Source: Hemicordylus capensis (Eukaryota; Chordata; Lepidosauria; Squamata; Cordylidae). From it: DNA of 64,000 bases. Both the position numbers and the translations under genes were made by a program. How positions within the stretch are numbered: position 1 is the first letter of the stretch; each line of letters begins with the position of its first letter. Shown piece after piece: positions 29,001 through 33,127 of the stretch. The notes under the pieces were generated by a model. That model was not told the DNA's origin, did no database searches, and was given only the letters and a program-made list of their open reading frames with translations. The stretch lies in assembly GCF_027244095.1 (NCBI RefSeq), contig NC_069671.1:12740482-12804481 (forward strand), in the 5' to 3' direction.

Positions 29001-30911
29001 CGCTGTGTTGGGGATGGATAGGGCCAGTTGCTCTCCCCCTGCTAAATAAAGAGTATCACCACTTTGCTCAGGTGCCTCTTTGCTCAGTTAGCAGGGGAAA
29101 TGGCAGAAGGAAATGGCAGGAGGTTTTGGATGCCTACCAACCCCTTCTTTTGGCAGAGAATACGGTGCGGAATCTCTCACACAACCCAGCAATTCCATGC
29201 TGTGTTTAGCACAGGGCATTCTTTCATAGGAGAACAGAAGTGAGTCAGTCCAGTGCAGAGTGACTGAAGAAGCGACGGTTGAGAGACAGTGTGGTTTAGC
29301 TGGCAGAGCTAAGGGCTTGGGCCAGGGAGATCTGGGCTCAAATCTCCACTCGACCACAAACTTCTCTGGGCAGCCTTGAGCTGGTCACTGTCTTGGTTGG
29401 AACGACCTAGGGTTGTGTTAAAGCTCCCTGTGCATTTATATTTTTCACTGCTCTTCTACCAAAAGGCCCCTGCCTGAAGGGCAGCATATAGTACAGGGGG
29501 GTGGGAGGTTGGATCATACAATATAAAACAAATCAGTATACAAACTGAAATAAACTCTACAATAATAATTCAAGGTGCTGGATTTGATCTTTAAAGCCCT
29601 AACAGTTTGGGCCCAGGATACCCGAGGGACCGCCTGCTGCCAAGGGTTGCTGCCCACTTGACGAGGTCATCCAGAGGGGCTCTGCTTCGGGTGCCGACAA
29701 TGAGAGAGACTCGGTTGTCATGCACACAGGACAGGGCCTTCTCTGTGGCTGCCCCCAGACTCTGGAATGCTCTCCCAGTGGCTATTCGCTCCTCAGTCTC
29801 CATCACAGCTTTTAGAAAGCATGTAAAATCTTGGCTTTCCCCCCAGGCTTTTATTTGATTGTCTATGCTGCTGCTCTTTGTACTTTGTATTGCTTTTATG
29901 TTTGTGTTTTAAATTTTTTATCAAATTTGTTTTATATTTTTAGCTTAATATTTTAATTGTGTCTTTTTTTACAATCCATAAATAAATAAATAAGCAACCA
30001 AAATGCCAACCAGCAGCAAAAACAACAAACCAGGAAAGAGACAACTATTCCAGACCAAAAGCCCAACAGACCAGCATCCTGGGGACCGGAGGAAGCTCCA
30101 AAGCCTGGGTGCCACCACCGAAAGGGTCCTGCTCCATGTCCCTGCCAGTCACACCTCTGATGGTGGCAGTCCACAGAGTAAGGCCTCCAGCAATTCTCTC
30201 AATGAATGGGCAGGCTTCTGTGGCAGTCTGGCAGAAAGCGCCCTCCCCTTTACGTGCTTCCTCCTTGGGGAAAGGGTGGGAAACAAATCTGACAGATACT
30301 GAGGCAGCCCATGGTAGAGACATCTCTTCATTTCTGTGTGTTGTACATTTCTGTGTAAATTTCATACAATTTATGGACCCTGTACAAGATCCCCTCGCTT
30401 TTGGCTGTTGTTCAGGCAACAGAAATCAAGCACAGAAACTGGCTTACGATCTCAGAGCACTGACGTCCAAACTCGCGCAGAAACTCTGCTGGCTCCAGCT
30501 CCCCTCTCATGTACCTCAGCCAAGGTCGGTTTCCCCCTCCGGATATTAAGGCTTGCTTGATGGTGCCAGGGCGGACATGATTCCGAATTTCCCAGTCTAA
30601 ACAAAGGGGGGCAGACTAGTAAGTCAAGGGCTTCCCTTGGAATGCTTGCTTTTGAGCAAACTCATCCAGAAAATCCACAGGCCACACAGGAACGGATGGG
30701 AATACTACTGGTATCAACACTCACCGGCAGCCAGCTTATATGGAGAAGGAAGGAGAACTCCACCCATATCCAAGATCACCGCTTTATAGGGACAGGACAT
30801 ATAATTCCTCCACATGATCAAGTGTGAAGATCTGTTCCAGGCATGGTGCAGGATTCTCAGTCTCCTGGCACAGCGATAAGGCAAGGCATAGAAAAACTTC
30901 CTTATGCACAT
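7103..30911 (-). CDS. ACAD10: ACAD10, acyl-CoA dehydrogenase family member 10 (complete, 20 coding exons)
   Basis: Exons: 30725-30911, 30448-30596, 28672-28866, 27388-27546, 25973-26132, 24385-24526, 23426-23494, 22615-22796, 21797-21947, 19763-19908, 17958-18131, 15838-16226, 13996-14136, 12757-12894, 12460-12550, 10917-11075, 9626-9798, 8519-8662, 7415-7492, 7103-7237. They total 3162 nt (1053 aa plus stop; human is about 1059), all with GT-AG introns and matching phases. Domains: a basic N-terminus (probable mitochondrial presequence); HAD-like fold with D48-M-G-G, S156, K188 and D212-D213; APH-type kinase with HGDFRLDN (D463) and LDWE (D483); ACAD fold from about 640 to the end. In human the protein is mitochondrial. 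ACAD10 and ACAD11 have been reported to phosphorylate 4-hydroxyacyl-CoAs and then eliminate phosphate; that reaction is family knowledge. The gene is divergent from BRAP and shares its promoter. Confidence 0.97.
7415..7492 (-). CDS. ACAD10: ACAD10 coding exon 19
   Basis: Residues 984-1009 ([20 protein letters not shown], then IDRAIQ). The acceptor is ccAG|GAAGC and the donor CAG|GTGAGT. Confidence 0.95.
7540..8180 (+). repeat. Dispersed repeat E, split by an LINE end
   Basis: Segments 7640-7785 and about 8085-8180 match, in order, the repeat at 37510-37930 (shared phrases ctcagtgctgggagggccc and aacaattag). Between them lies a younger L2/CR1-type 3' end. The 5' end resembles hAT-type 'ttcaagcgagggcca' repeats. 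Confidence 0.55.
7784..8062 (+). repeat. L2/CR1-type LINE 3' end with (AATC)n tail
   Basis: It runs from 'ctgctaactgggcaaag' through 'gagccctttggggaca' and 'ggcggtatagaaat' to an (AATC) run. Related copies lie at 20735, 28905, 35046 and 43008. It is inserted in repeat E. Confidence 0.7.
8519..8662 (-). CDS. ACAD10: ACAD10 coding exon 18
   Basis: Residues 936-983 ([35 protein letters not shown]), the C-terminal helical bundle. Phase 0 at both ends. Confidence 0.95.
9128..9421 (-). repeat. Composite 5S/tRNA SINE
   Basis: A full-length minus-strand copy in ACAD10 intron 17. It has the 3' end (gaagttgccttctacagag), body, and 5S-like head (gtctcccattcatatgc, ccctgcttagct). Confidence 0.82.
9626..9798 (-). 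CDS. ACAD10: ACAD10 coding exon 17
   Basis: Residues 878-935. It has [13 protein letters not shown] and [20 protein letters not shown], the highly conserved segment leading into the C-terminal helical bundle. The donor is CGG|GTGAGC. Confidence 0.95.
10196..10729 (-). mobile_element. Solo LTR of an old LTR retroelement
   Basis: On the minus strand it begins TGTCACGCCC and ends ATTACTGACA, 534 bp, flanked on both sides by the same 5-bp duplication (CTACT on the plus strand at 10191-10195 and 10730-10734). No internal viral region is seen, so it is a solo LTR left by recombination. The family is not identified. It sits in ACAD10 intron 16. The flanking duplication is intact, so the age may be moderate. 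Confidence 0.6.
10917..11075 (-). CDS. ACAD10: ACAD10 coding exon 16
   Basis: Residues 825-877 ([43 protein letters not shown]), the middle beta domain. The donor is CCAG|GTGAGG. Confidence 0.94.
11151..11248. repeat. Minisatellite, about 20-bp unit, five copies
   Basis: Degenerate units of the form ctgcccttgcttcccaacct lie in ACAD10 intron 15, about 75 bp upstream of exon 16 in transcript order. Confidence 0.7.
11825..11953 (+). repeat. SINE body fragment (tRNA/5S family)
   Basis: The 3' half only, ending 'ctgactcagtagatggcag'. The 5S head is absent. Confidence 0.7.
11955..12061. repeat. Relic of the foldback element seen at 16709
   Basis: It shares 'atggaatgcactgaatt', 'accagggctttt' and 'cattcattttag'-like phrases with the loop and right arm of the element at 16709-16904. 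The left arm is missing. Confidence 0.55.
12063..12128 (+). repeat. L2-type LINE 3' tail
   Basis: 'gtaaactgccctgagccat', 'ccggtatagaaat' and a degenerate (AAAT) tail. Confidence 0.6.
12137..12318 (+). repeat. tRNA-derived SINE body
   Basis: It starts at 'agcatctgctttgcaggc' and ends 'gcagcttcctatgttcct'. There is no 5S head. Confidence 0.75.
12460..12550 (-). CDS. ACAD10: ACAD10 coding exon 15
   Basis: Residues 795-824 ([28 protein letters not shown]), the beta-domain strand that packs on the flavin. Located from homology; the acceptor is cttAG|GTTGC and the donor TCAG|GTATGT. Confidence 0.93.
12757..12894 (-). CDS. ACAD10: ACAD10 coding exon 14
   Basis: Residues 749-794. It contains [18 protein letters not shown] and CFAMTEPQ, the FAD/substrate-binding CxxTEP-like signature shared by ACADs. 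Confidence 0.94.
13171..13493 (-). repeat. Composite 5S/tRNA SINE with internal duplication
   Basis: A full copy in ACAD10 intron 13. The segment 'gagggaacttgggacct' occurs twice in tandem (about 13310-13354), unlike other copies. Confidence 0.8.
13996..14136 (-). CDS. ACAD10: ACAD10 coding exon 13
   Basis: Residues 702-748 ([36 protein letters not shown]), the N-terminal helical domain of the dehydrogenase. The donor is GAG|GTACCA. Confidence 0.94.
14218..14297. repeat. hAT-type hairpin MITE fragment
   Basis: Arms 'ggactacaactcccatca' and 'tgatgggagttgtagtc' face each other. Family as at 45142. Confidence 0.6.
14829..14934. repeat. hAT-type hairpin MITE, right arm truncated
   Basis: The left half with 'ggactacaactcccatcat' is clear. 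The right half keeps only 'ctggggacctacattt' and 'aagaatccctg'. Confidence 0.55.
15126..15640 (+). repeat. tRNA-derived SINE split by a composite SINE
   Basis: The head 'ggcagaaggtcccaggtt' stops at about 15170. The body resumes at 15497 with 'aggttcactccctggcagc' and ends at about 15640. The intervening 15178-15496 is a younger minus-strand copy of the same family. Confidence 0.7.
15193..15496 (-). repeat. Composite 5S/tRNA SINE (nested)
   Basis: A full-length minus-strand copy inserted in the older SINE at 15126-15640, in ACAD10 intron 12 about 340 bp beyond the exon 12 donor. Confidence 0.8.
15838..16226 (-). CDS. ACAD10: ACAD10 coding exon 12
   Basis: Residues 572-701, the largest exon. 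It has [18 protein letters not shown], then a variable Ser/Pro/Arg linker, then the first helix of the ACAD fold ([20 protein letters not shown]). The acceptor is ccAG|GTCAGG; phase 0 at AAG|GTAAGA. Confidence 0.92.
16319..16507. repeat. Perfect 74-bp inverted repeat
   Basis: 16319-16392 and 16434-16507 are exact reverse complements, separated by a 41-base loop. The outer flanks (cccagct / agctggg) extend the symmetry imperfectly. It lies in ACAD10 intron 11, about 92 bp upstream of the exon 12 acceptor. Confidence 0.85.
16531..16720 (-). repeat. tRNA-derived SINE body
   Basis: 'gaggaagctgccttctactg' through to 'gcaggtgctctagg'. The head is lost at the junction with the next foldback element. 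Confidence 0.7.
16709..16904. repeat. Perfect 62-bp inverted repeat (foldback element)
   Basis: 16709-16770 and 16843-16904 are exact reverse complements with a 72-base loop. Outer ends are CTAG on both sides. A decayed relative lies at 11955-12061, so this is a mobile family. Confidence 0.85.
16941..17790 (-). repeat. Composite 5S/tRNA SINE split by a hAT element
   Basis: The SINE runs 16941-17146 and continues 17668-17790 (5S-like head on the far side). The sequence is seamless once the 521-bp insert and one copy of its 8-bp duplication are removed. Confidence 0.8.
17147..17667. mobile_element. hAT-type MITE, 521 bp, with 8-bp TSD
   Basis: Ends are CAGGGGTCTCAAACTC and, reversed, CTGGGCTGTCAAACTC (13 of 16 match). 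It is flanked by CCCTAAGG at 17139-17146 and 17668-17675. No transposase frame is visible inside. Confidence 0.82.
17958..18131 (-). CDS. ACAD10: ACAD10 coding exon 11
   Basis: Residues 514-571 ([40 protein letters not shown]), the end of the kinase domain. The donor ACGG|GTGAGA opens intron 11, which holds two perfect inverted repeats. Confidence 0.94.
18211..19214. repeat. Element with about 195-bp inverted arms
   Basis: 18248-18440 recurs inverted at 19018-19217 with few differences. The spacer carries 'cagccttcttggtcttcctc' and a SINE. Imperfect direct repeats (catatctgcataac / catatctgcatgac) at 18200 and 19215 may be its target duplication. The class is unknown. Confidence 0.65.
18686..18990 (+). 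repeat. Composite 5S/tRNA SINE
   Basis: A full copy within the spacer of the inverted-arm element. The sequence just left of it repeats the SINE start (ctggtcttgtggagagctgg). Confidence 0.82.
19763..19908 (-). CDS. ACAD10: ACAD10 coding exon 10
   Basis: Residues 465-513. It completes HGDFRLDN and carries [19 protein letters not shown], the Mg-binding Asp motif (D483). The acceptor is gtAG|GCTGG and the donor AAAG|GTACAA. Confidence 0.94.
20503..21062 (+). repeat. Composite 5S/tRNA SINE split by an LINE end
   Basis: Head and body 20503-20734; tail 20993-21062 ('gccagtctgtgtagacag' onward). It is in ACAD10 intron 9. Confidence 0.78.
20735..20992 (+). repeat. L2/CR1-type LINE 3' end with (TTG)n tail
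   Basis: 'gctaactaggcaaagag', 'gagccctttggggatgg', 'gtggtatataaattg', then a (TTG) run. Inserted into the SINE above. Confidence 0.7.
21528..21663. mobile_element. hAT-type hairpin MITE, 136 bp, 8-bp TSD
   Basis: It begins CAGTGTTCC and ends GGAGCACTG, near-palindromic throughout, and is flanked by CTCACACA at 21520-21527 and 21664-21671. Confidence 0.8.
21797..21947 (-). CDS. ACAD10: ACAD10 coding exon 9
   Basis: Residues 415-464, ending with the catalytic-loop start SVVHGDF (D463 is the expected catalytic Asp). The acceptor is gcAG|GAAAC. The donor TTCAG|GTACCA is relatively weak. Confidence 0.93.
22181..22261. repeat. Tandem duplication, 47-bp period
   Basis: 'ccagcatcctttgctctgat' occurs at about 22184 and 22231 within a 34-bp unit repeated exactly. 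Confidence 0.75.
22615..22796 (-). CDS. ACAD10: ACAD10 coding exon 8
   Basis: Residues 354-414: [20 protein letters not shown], then [15 protein letters not shown], the kinase hinge and C-lobe start. The donor is CATG|GTATGT. Confidence 0.94.
23190..23424 (-). repeat. tRNA-derived SINE D
   Basis: Read on the minus strand: 'ggtgtagtggttagagtgc' (A box), 'gagttcaaatccccattc' (B box), ending in an AT-rich tail. It abuts ACAD10 exon 7. Other copies are at 55780, 54603 (3' part) and 29283 (5' part). Confidence 0.75.
23426..23494 (-). CDS. ACAD10: ACAD10 coding exon 7 (69 bp)
   Basis: Residues 331-353 ([21 protein letters not shown]), a short kinase-domain exon fixed by homology and phase. It touches the end of a minus-strand tRNA-derived SINE ending at about 23424. 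Confidence 0.9.
23638..24200 (-). repeat. LINE 3' end, 'CxC' family
   Basis: The tail (minus strand) reads 'gaccgtaataaaggattgat', matching those at 26795, 41153 and 60948. The rest is A-rich 3' UTR. Confidence 0.6.
24385..24526 (-). CDS. ACAD10: ACAD10 coding exon 6
   Basis: Residues 284-330. It encodes the start of the APH-type kinase domain: [13 protein letters not shown] then [20 protein letters not shown]. The acceptor is ccAG|GAC and the donor TACAG|GTGAGA, phase 2. Confidence 0.93.
25185..25701 (+). repeat. LINE 3' region, family C
   Basis: 'ggaggacaggtctatcaatg' through 'gatccagcagggctgttctt'. The same family appears at 38545-38790 (minus), 43775-44078 and 50326-50499. Confidence 0.65.
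25973..26132 (-). CDS. ACAD10: ACAD10 coding exon 5
   Basis: Residues 231-283 ([20 protein letters not shown]...[17 protein letters not shown]), the linker between the HAD-like and kinase domains and the least conserved part of the N-terminal half. The acceptor is gtcAG|GTT and the donor GACG|GTAAAA. Confidence 0.9.
26255..26795 (+). mobile_element. Truncated LINE with C-terminal CxC...H...C domain
   Basis: A frame reads [16 protein letters not shown] then [19 protein letters not shown], resembling the zinc-knuckle-like end of a LINE ORF2, then a stop and a 3' UTR ending 'gtaataaattgattgactg'. It is 5'-truncated and degenerate; the clade is not certain. Confidence 0.65.
27050..27366 (-). repeat. 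Composite 5S/tRNA SINE with intact tRNA head
   Basis: This copy keeps both parts: the tRNA-type B and A boxes (minus strand: 'cccaggttcaatccctgg', 'ctcagtggaagagcatctg') and, further 5', the 5S-like boxes. It ends about 22 bp from the donor of ACAD10 exon 4. Confidence 0.85.
27388..27546 (-). CDS. ACAD10: ACAD10 coding exon 4
   Basis: Residues 178-230. It has CKPDPQIY (motif III Lys K188) and [11 protein letters not shown] (motif IV D212-D213), completing the HAD-like core. The donor AAG|GTGAGA is followed within about 25 nt by a composite SINE. Confidence 0.93.
27850..27965 (-). repeat. SINE tail fragment
   Basis: 'gtgagtcagaccattggtcc' and body up to the 'cagacaggg' region, eroded. Confidence 0.6.
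28130..28437 (-). repeat. Composite 5S/tRNA SINE
   Basis: A full copy in ACAD10 intron 3, from 'ggaacataggaagctgcc' to 'caccacaagaccagctc'. Confidence 0.8.
28672..28866 (-). CDS. ACAD10: ACAD10 coding exon 3
   Basis: Residues 113-177. It carries AVLSNNFYL (HAD motif II, S156) and [10 protein letters not shown]. The acceptor is tatcAG|GCT and the donor GTG|GTAAGC, phase 0 at both ends. Confidence 0.93.
28905..29097 (-). repeat. L2/CR1-type LINE 3' end
   Basis: 'tatataccacttttcaacc', 'cagtttacacagatag', then 'gctcagttagcagggg'. Confidence 0.65.
29283..29394 (+). repeat. SINE D 5' fragment
   Basis: tRNA-like 'gtggtttagctggcagagc' and 'gctcaaatctccact'. Confidence 0.5.
29565..29995 (+). mobile_element. 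L2-type LINE ORF2 C-terminus and 3' tail
   Basis: The frame at 29607-29858 reads [20 protein letters not shown] then [10 protein letters not shown], the usual C-terminus of L2/CR1 reverse transcriptases, followed by an (AAAT) tail. It is 5'-truncated. Confidence 0.75.
30050..30200 (+). repeat. LINE 3' UTR fragment
   Basis: 'gctccaaagcctgggtgcc' then 'ggtcctgctccatgtccct', a phrase pattern common to L2-like 3' UTRs of reptiles (from memory). Confidence 0.45.
30448..30596 (-). CDS. ACAD10: ACAD10 coding exon 2
   Basis: Residues 63-112 ([20 protein letters not shown]...[11 protein letters not shown]), the cap region of the HAD-like domain. The acceptor is tttAG|AC and the donor ATC|GTAAGC, phase 0. 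The exon is too short to stand out as an open frame. Confidence 0.9.
30725..30911 (-). CDS. ACAD10: ACAD10 coding exon 1
   Basis: Residues 1-62. ATG at 30911 gives [10 protein letters not shown]..., then [16 protein letters not shown], the HAD motif I (first Asp D48; the second motif Asp is replaced by Gly, as in other ACAD10 proteins). The donor is GCCG|GTGAGT, phase 1. Confidence 0.92.
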
Positions 30912-30999
30912 TTTGTAGAAGCCTACATGTCAGGGAAAGGGAAAAGCTTTAGCGGTATATACAAATTAGGTATTTTCAGCTCTTGGGACAATCTCGTAG

Positions 31000-32400
31000 C
31001 CAAATTGCAAGAGGTCCGTGTAAGTACATTAGTTTATCCTGACTTCCCTTTTGACTGTCACTTCTATACGTACTGTATATAGCCAAACAGAAGGCGACTC
31101 TAAATTTAAGACAATGGATTAAAAGATCCATCAGGTCAAACCTGTATTTACCCAAAAGAAAGAGGATTCTGAATATGTTAACCCCCACAACCACCACACA
31201 CACATTTAACAGGAAAGAACTGGGGGGAAACCTTAGCTTAGATTCGGGTAAATACTGTATCATGTTTTTGAGTTTTGATGTTCTGGCTTTGTGTGGGTGA
31301 CTGTAAGATGTAACAAGCTTCTTACAGGCCCATGGCTCATTTGGCCCCATTAACCTGTTCCTCTCCCGTGATCAGCTAACAGTACAGACTAGAACTATTA
31401 AAAACAAAACAAGTTATACCAAATGTAACTATCCAAAAGCATATTGTTGTCAAATCACCTTTTAGTGTCTTCTGCAGTCCCTAGCAGTGAAATATCTTGT
31501 CTGTGGATATTTTGTCATTGTAAAATTGGTTTTCTTTTTGTTCTGACCAAGCCCCTCAATTTCTAGAAAGTTCTGCTACAGAAATGCATGTAGGGAAATG
31601 TAGGGAGGCTGCTTTGATTACCTAAAGAGGGCACACACGTTACTGGTCAGGCAACACTTATTTTTCTCTGTCCTTCAGCCAATGCCTCACTTTTCAGACC
31701 CACTGCTTTAAGCAACACCCATATAGTTCTTTCAAAATGAAACTTGCGCACTGAGCCTCAAATCTGCCTAGAAATCTGAAGCAACACCCAGTGGTCCCTA
31801 CTCCTAGTTCTAAATATGTTATTGTAGTTATTACAGGTGAGGGGAAGGCATTCTGTACATTCTCAGAAGTATGACCTTTATTATTACTCTTTGGGACAAT
31901 AATACACCTCAACACAGTCTACCCAAATATAAGGTTGCAAGCCTAGGAATGCTTACTACTAGGAGGAAACTATACTGCTAGCTGTGTTGTTCCATTGGTG
32001 GCGGTGGGGGTGGGTGGGGGTGTGAGGGTCCCAAAAGCCAACACTGGGGAAATATCTTTATTAGATCTGACAAGCATGTCACAAAGTAGTGGGGAAGCCT
32101 ACCGAAAATTTTAAAATTTGAGACTAAAAAAATATTCAGGAACAGCTCCAGTCAGAGTTGGCAAGCCTTAGAGAAGCCGCTACCAGTCTGTGTAGACAGT
32201 ACTGAGCTAGATAAACCAATGGTCTGACTCAGTATACGGCAGCTTCCTATGTTTGAAATCAAAGCAGCCAAAATGTCCAAGTAAACATCATTTGCAAAAG
32301 TGGTGTTTTTTTTAAAAAAAAGGTGGGTGTAAATTAAACATCTTATTTTTATTTAAAACATTTCTATACTGCCCCAAAATTGCATCCAAAACATAAAATA
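31000..32400. other. ACAD10 5' intron, nothing recognised
   Basis: This region lies between the first coding exon and the shared promoter. A 5'-most noncoding exon is expected near the CpG block. A SINE tail lies at 32158-32254; otherwise I see no gene or clear element. Confidence 0.5.
32158..32254 (+). repeat. SINE tail fragment
   Basis: 'gagaagccgctaccagtctg' to 'cggcagcttcctatgttt'. Confidence 0.65.
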
Positions 32401-32414
32401 CAACAAACACTCTG

Positions 32415-32545
32415 TAGCAGGAGTTCTTACATTTAGGTAAGACGTTCCCAGATGTTATTGGACTACAGCTCTCAACACCGCACTGCGTTTGACCAGTGTG
32501 GCTGGGGATGATGGGAGTTGTAGTCCAACAGCATCTAGGGACCGC
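32415..32545. repeat. hAT-type hairpin MITE
   Basis: 'gttcccagatgttattggac' faces 'gtccaacagcatctaggga'. It lies just upstream of the CpG promoter on the ACAD10 side. Confidence 0.6.
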
Positions 32546-32797
32546 CCCGCCCCCCACTCTATAGCCATGCTCCCCGCAAGCAGCACACACAGCTTTCTGA
32601 TGACAGCCCCCGATTAGCCCGCTACCTCAGTTTCCCCCTTGCGGCTGAGGCTGCTCTCCCACCCCCACGCCTTCCCCACGCTGTGAGCCACTTCCCCTCC
32701 CTCTCCCGCAAAATGGCGGGTTGCCAGGTGACCCCCCAGTGACCTTTGGGCCGGGGCGACGACGCGTAGACCCACAGTCACTTCCCGCAGGAGCAAA

Positions 32798-32809
32798 CTC
32801 TCGCGAGAG
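32798..32809. promoter_or_regulatory. TCTCGCGAGA palindrome (BANP-type motif)
   Basis: A perfect CTCTCGCGAGAG. The TCTCGCGAGA core is the known methylation-sensitive site of BANP at CpG-island promoters; an older literature linked it to Kaiso/ZBTB33. Confidence 0.6.
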
Positions 32810-32908
32810 CGCAGCAGAGTCACGAGCGAGGCGGCCTCTCTCCTTTCCCGGCCACGCCCCTCACGTGCGATTGGCTTCCCTTTGGCTGACCCCACTACGG
32901 CGTGCGTG

Positions 32909-32921
32909 AGGTCAAGGGTCA
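32909..32921 (+). promoter_or_regulatory. DR1-like site AGGTCA-A-GGGTCA
   Basis: Two half-sites spaced by one base fit PPAR/RXR or HNF4 binding. It lies about 125 bp upstream of the BRAP ATG, in the promoter shared with a lipid-metabolism gene. Function is inferred. Confidence 0.5.
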
Positions 32922-33045
32922 GAGGACGAGGAGGCGGAAGTGGCTCGTCGTCTGAGGCGACTGCGGCGGAGTTGGGCTTTCTGCATCCCGTTTCTCTCCA
33001 CAGCTCGGGCCCCGCAGGCCCGGGAGCCCTCCCAGGGCGGGCCCT

Positions 33046-33127
33046 ATGAGTGTGTCCCTGGTCGTCCTTCGCTTGGAGCTGGCCGAGACTTCGCCCGTGC
33101 CGGGCGGCTTCCCCTTCAGCGCGGCTG
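33046..33127 (+). CDS. BRAP: BRAP coding exon 1
   Basis: Residues 1-27 ([20 protein letters not shown]...), with ATG in the CpG block. The start matches the human N-terminus MSVSLVVIRLELAE. The donor is GCTG|GTGGGT. Confidence 0.92.
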
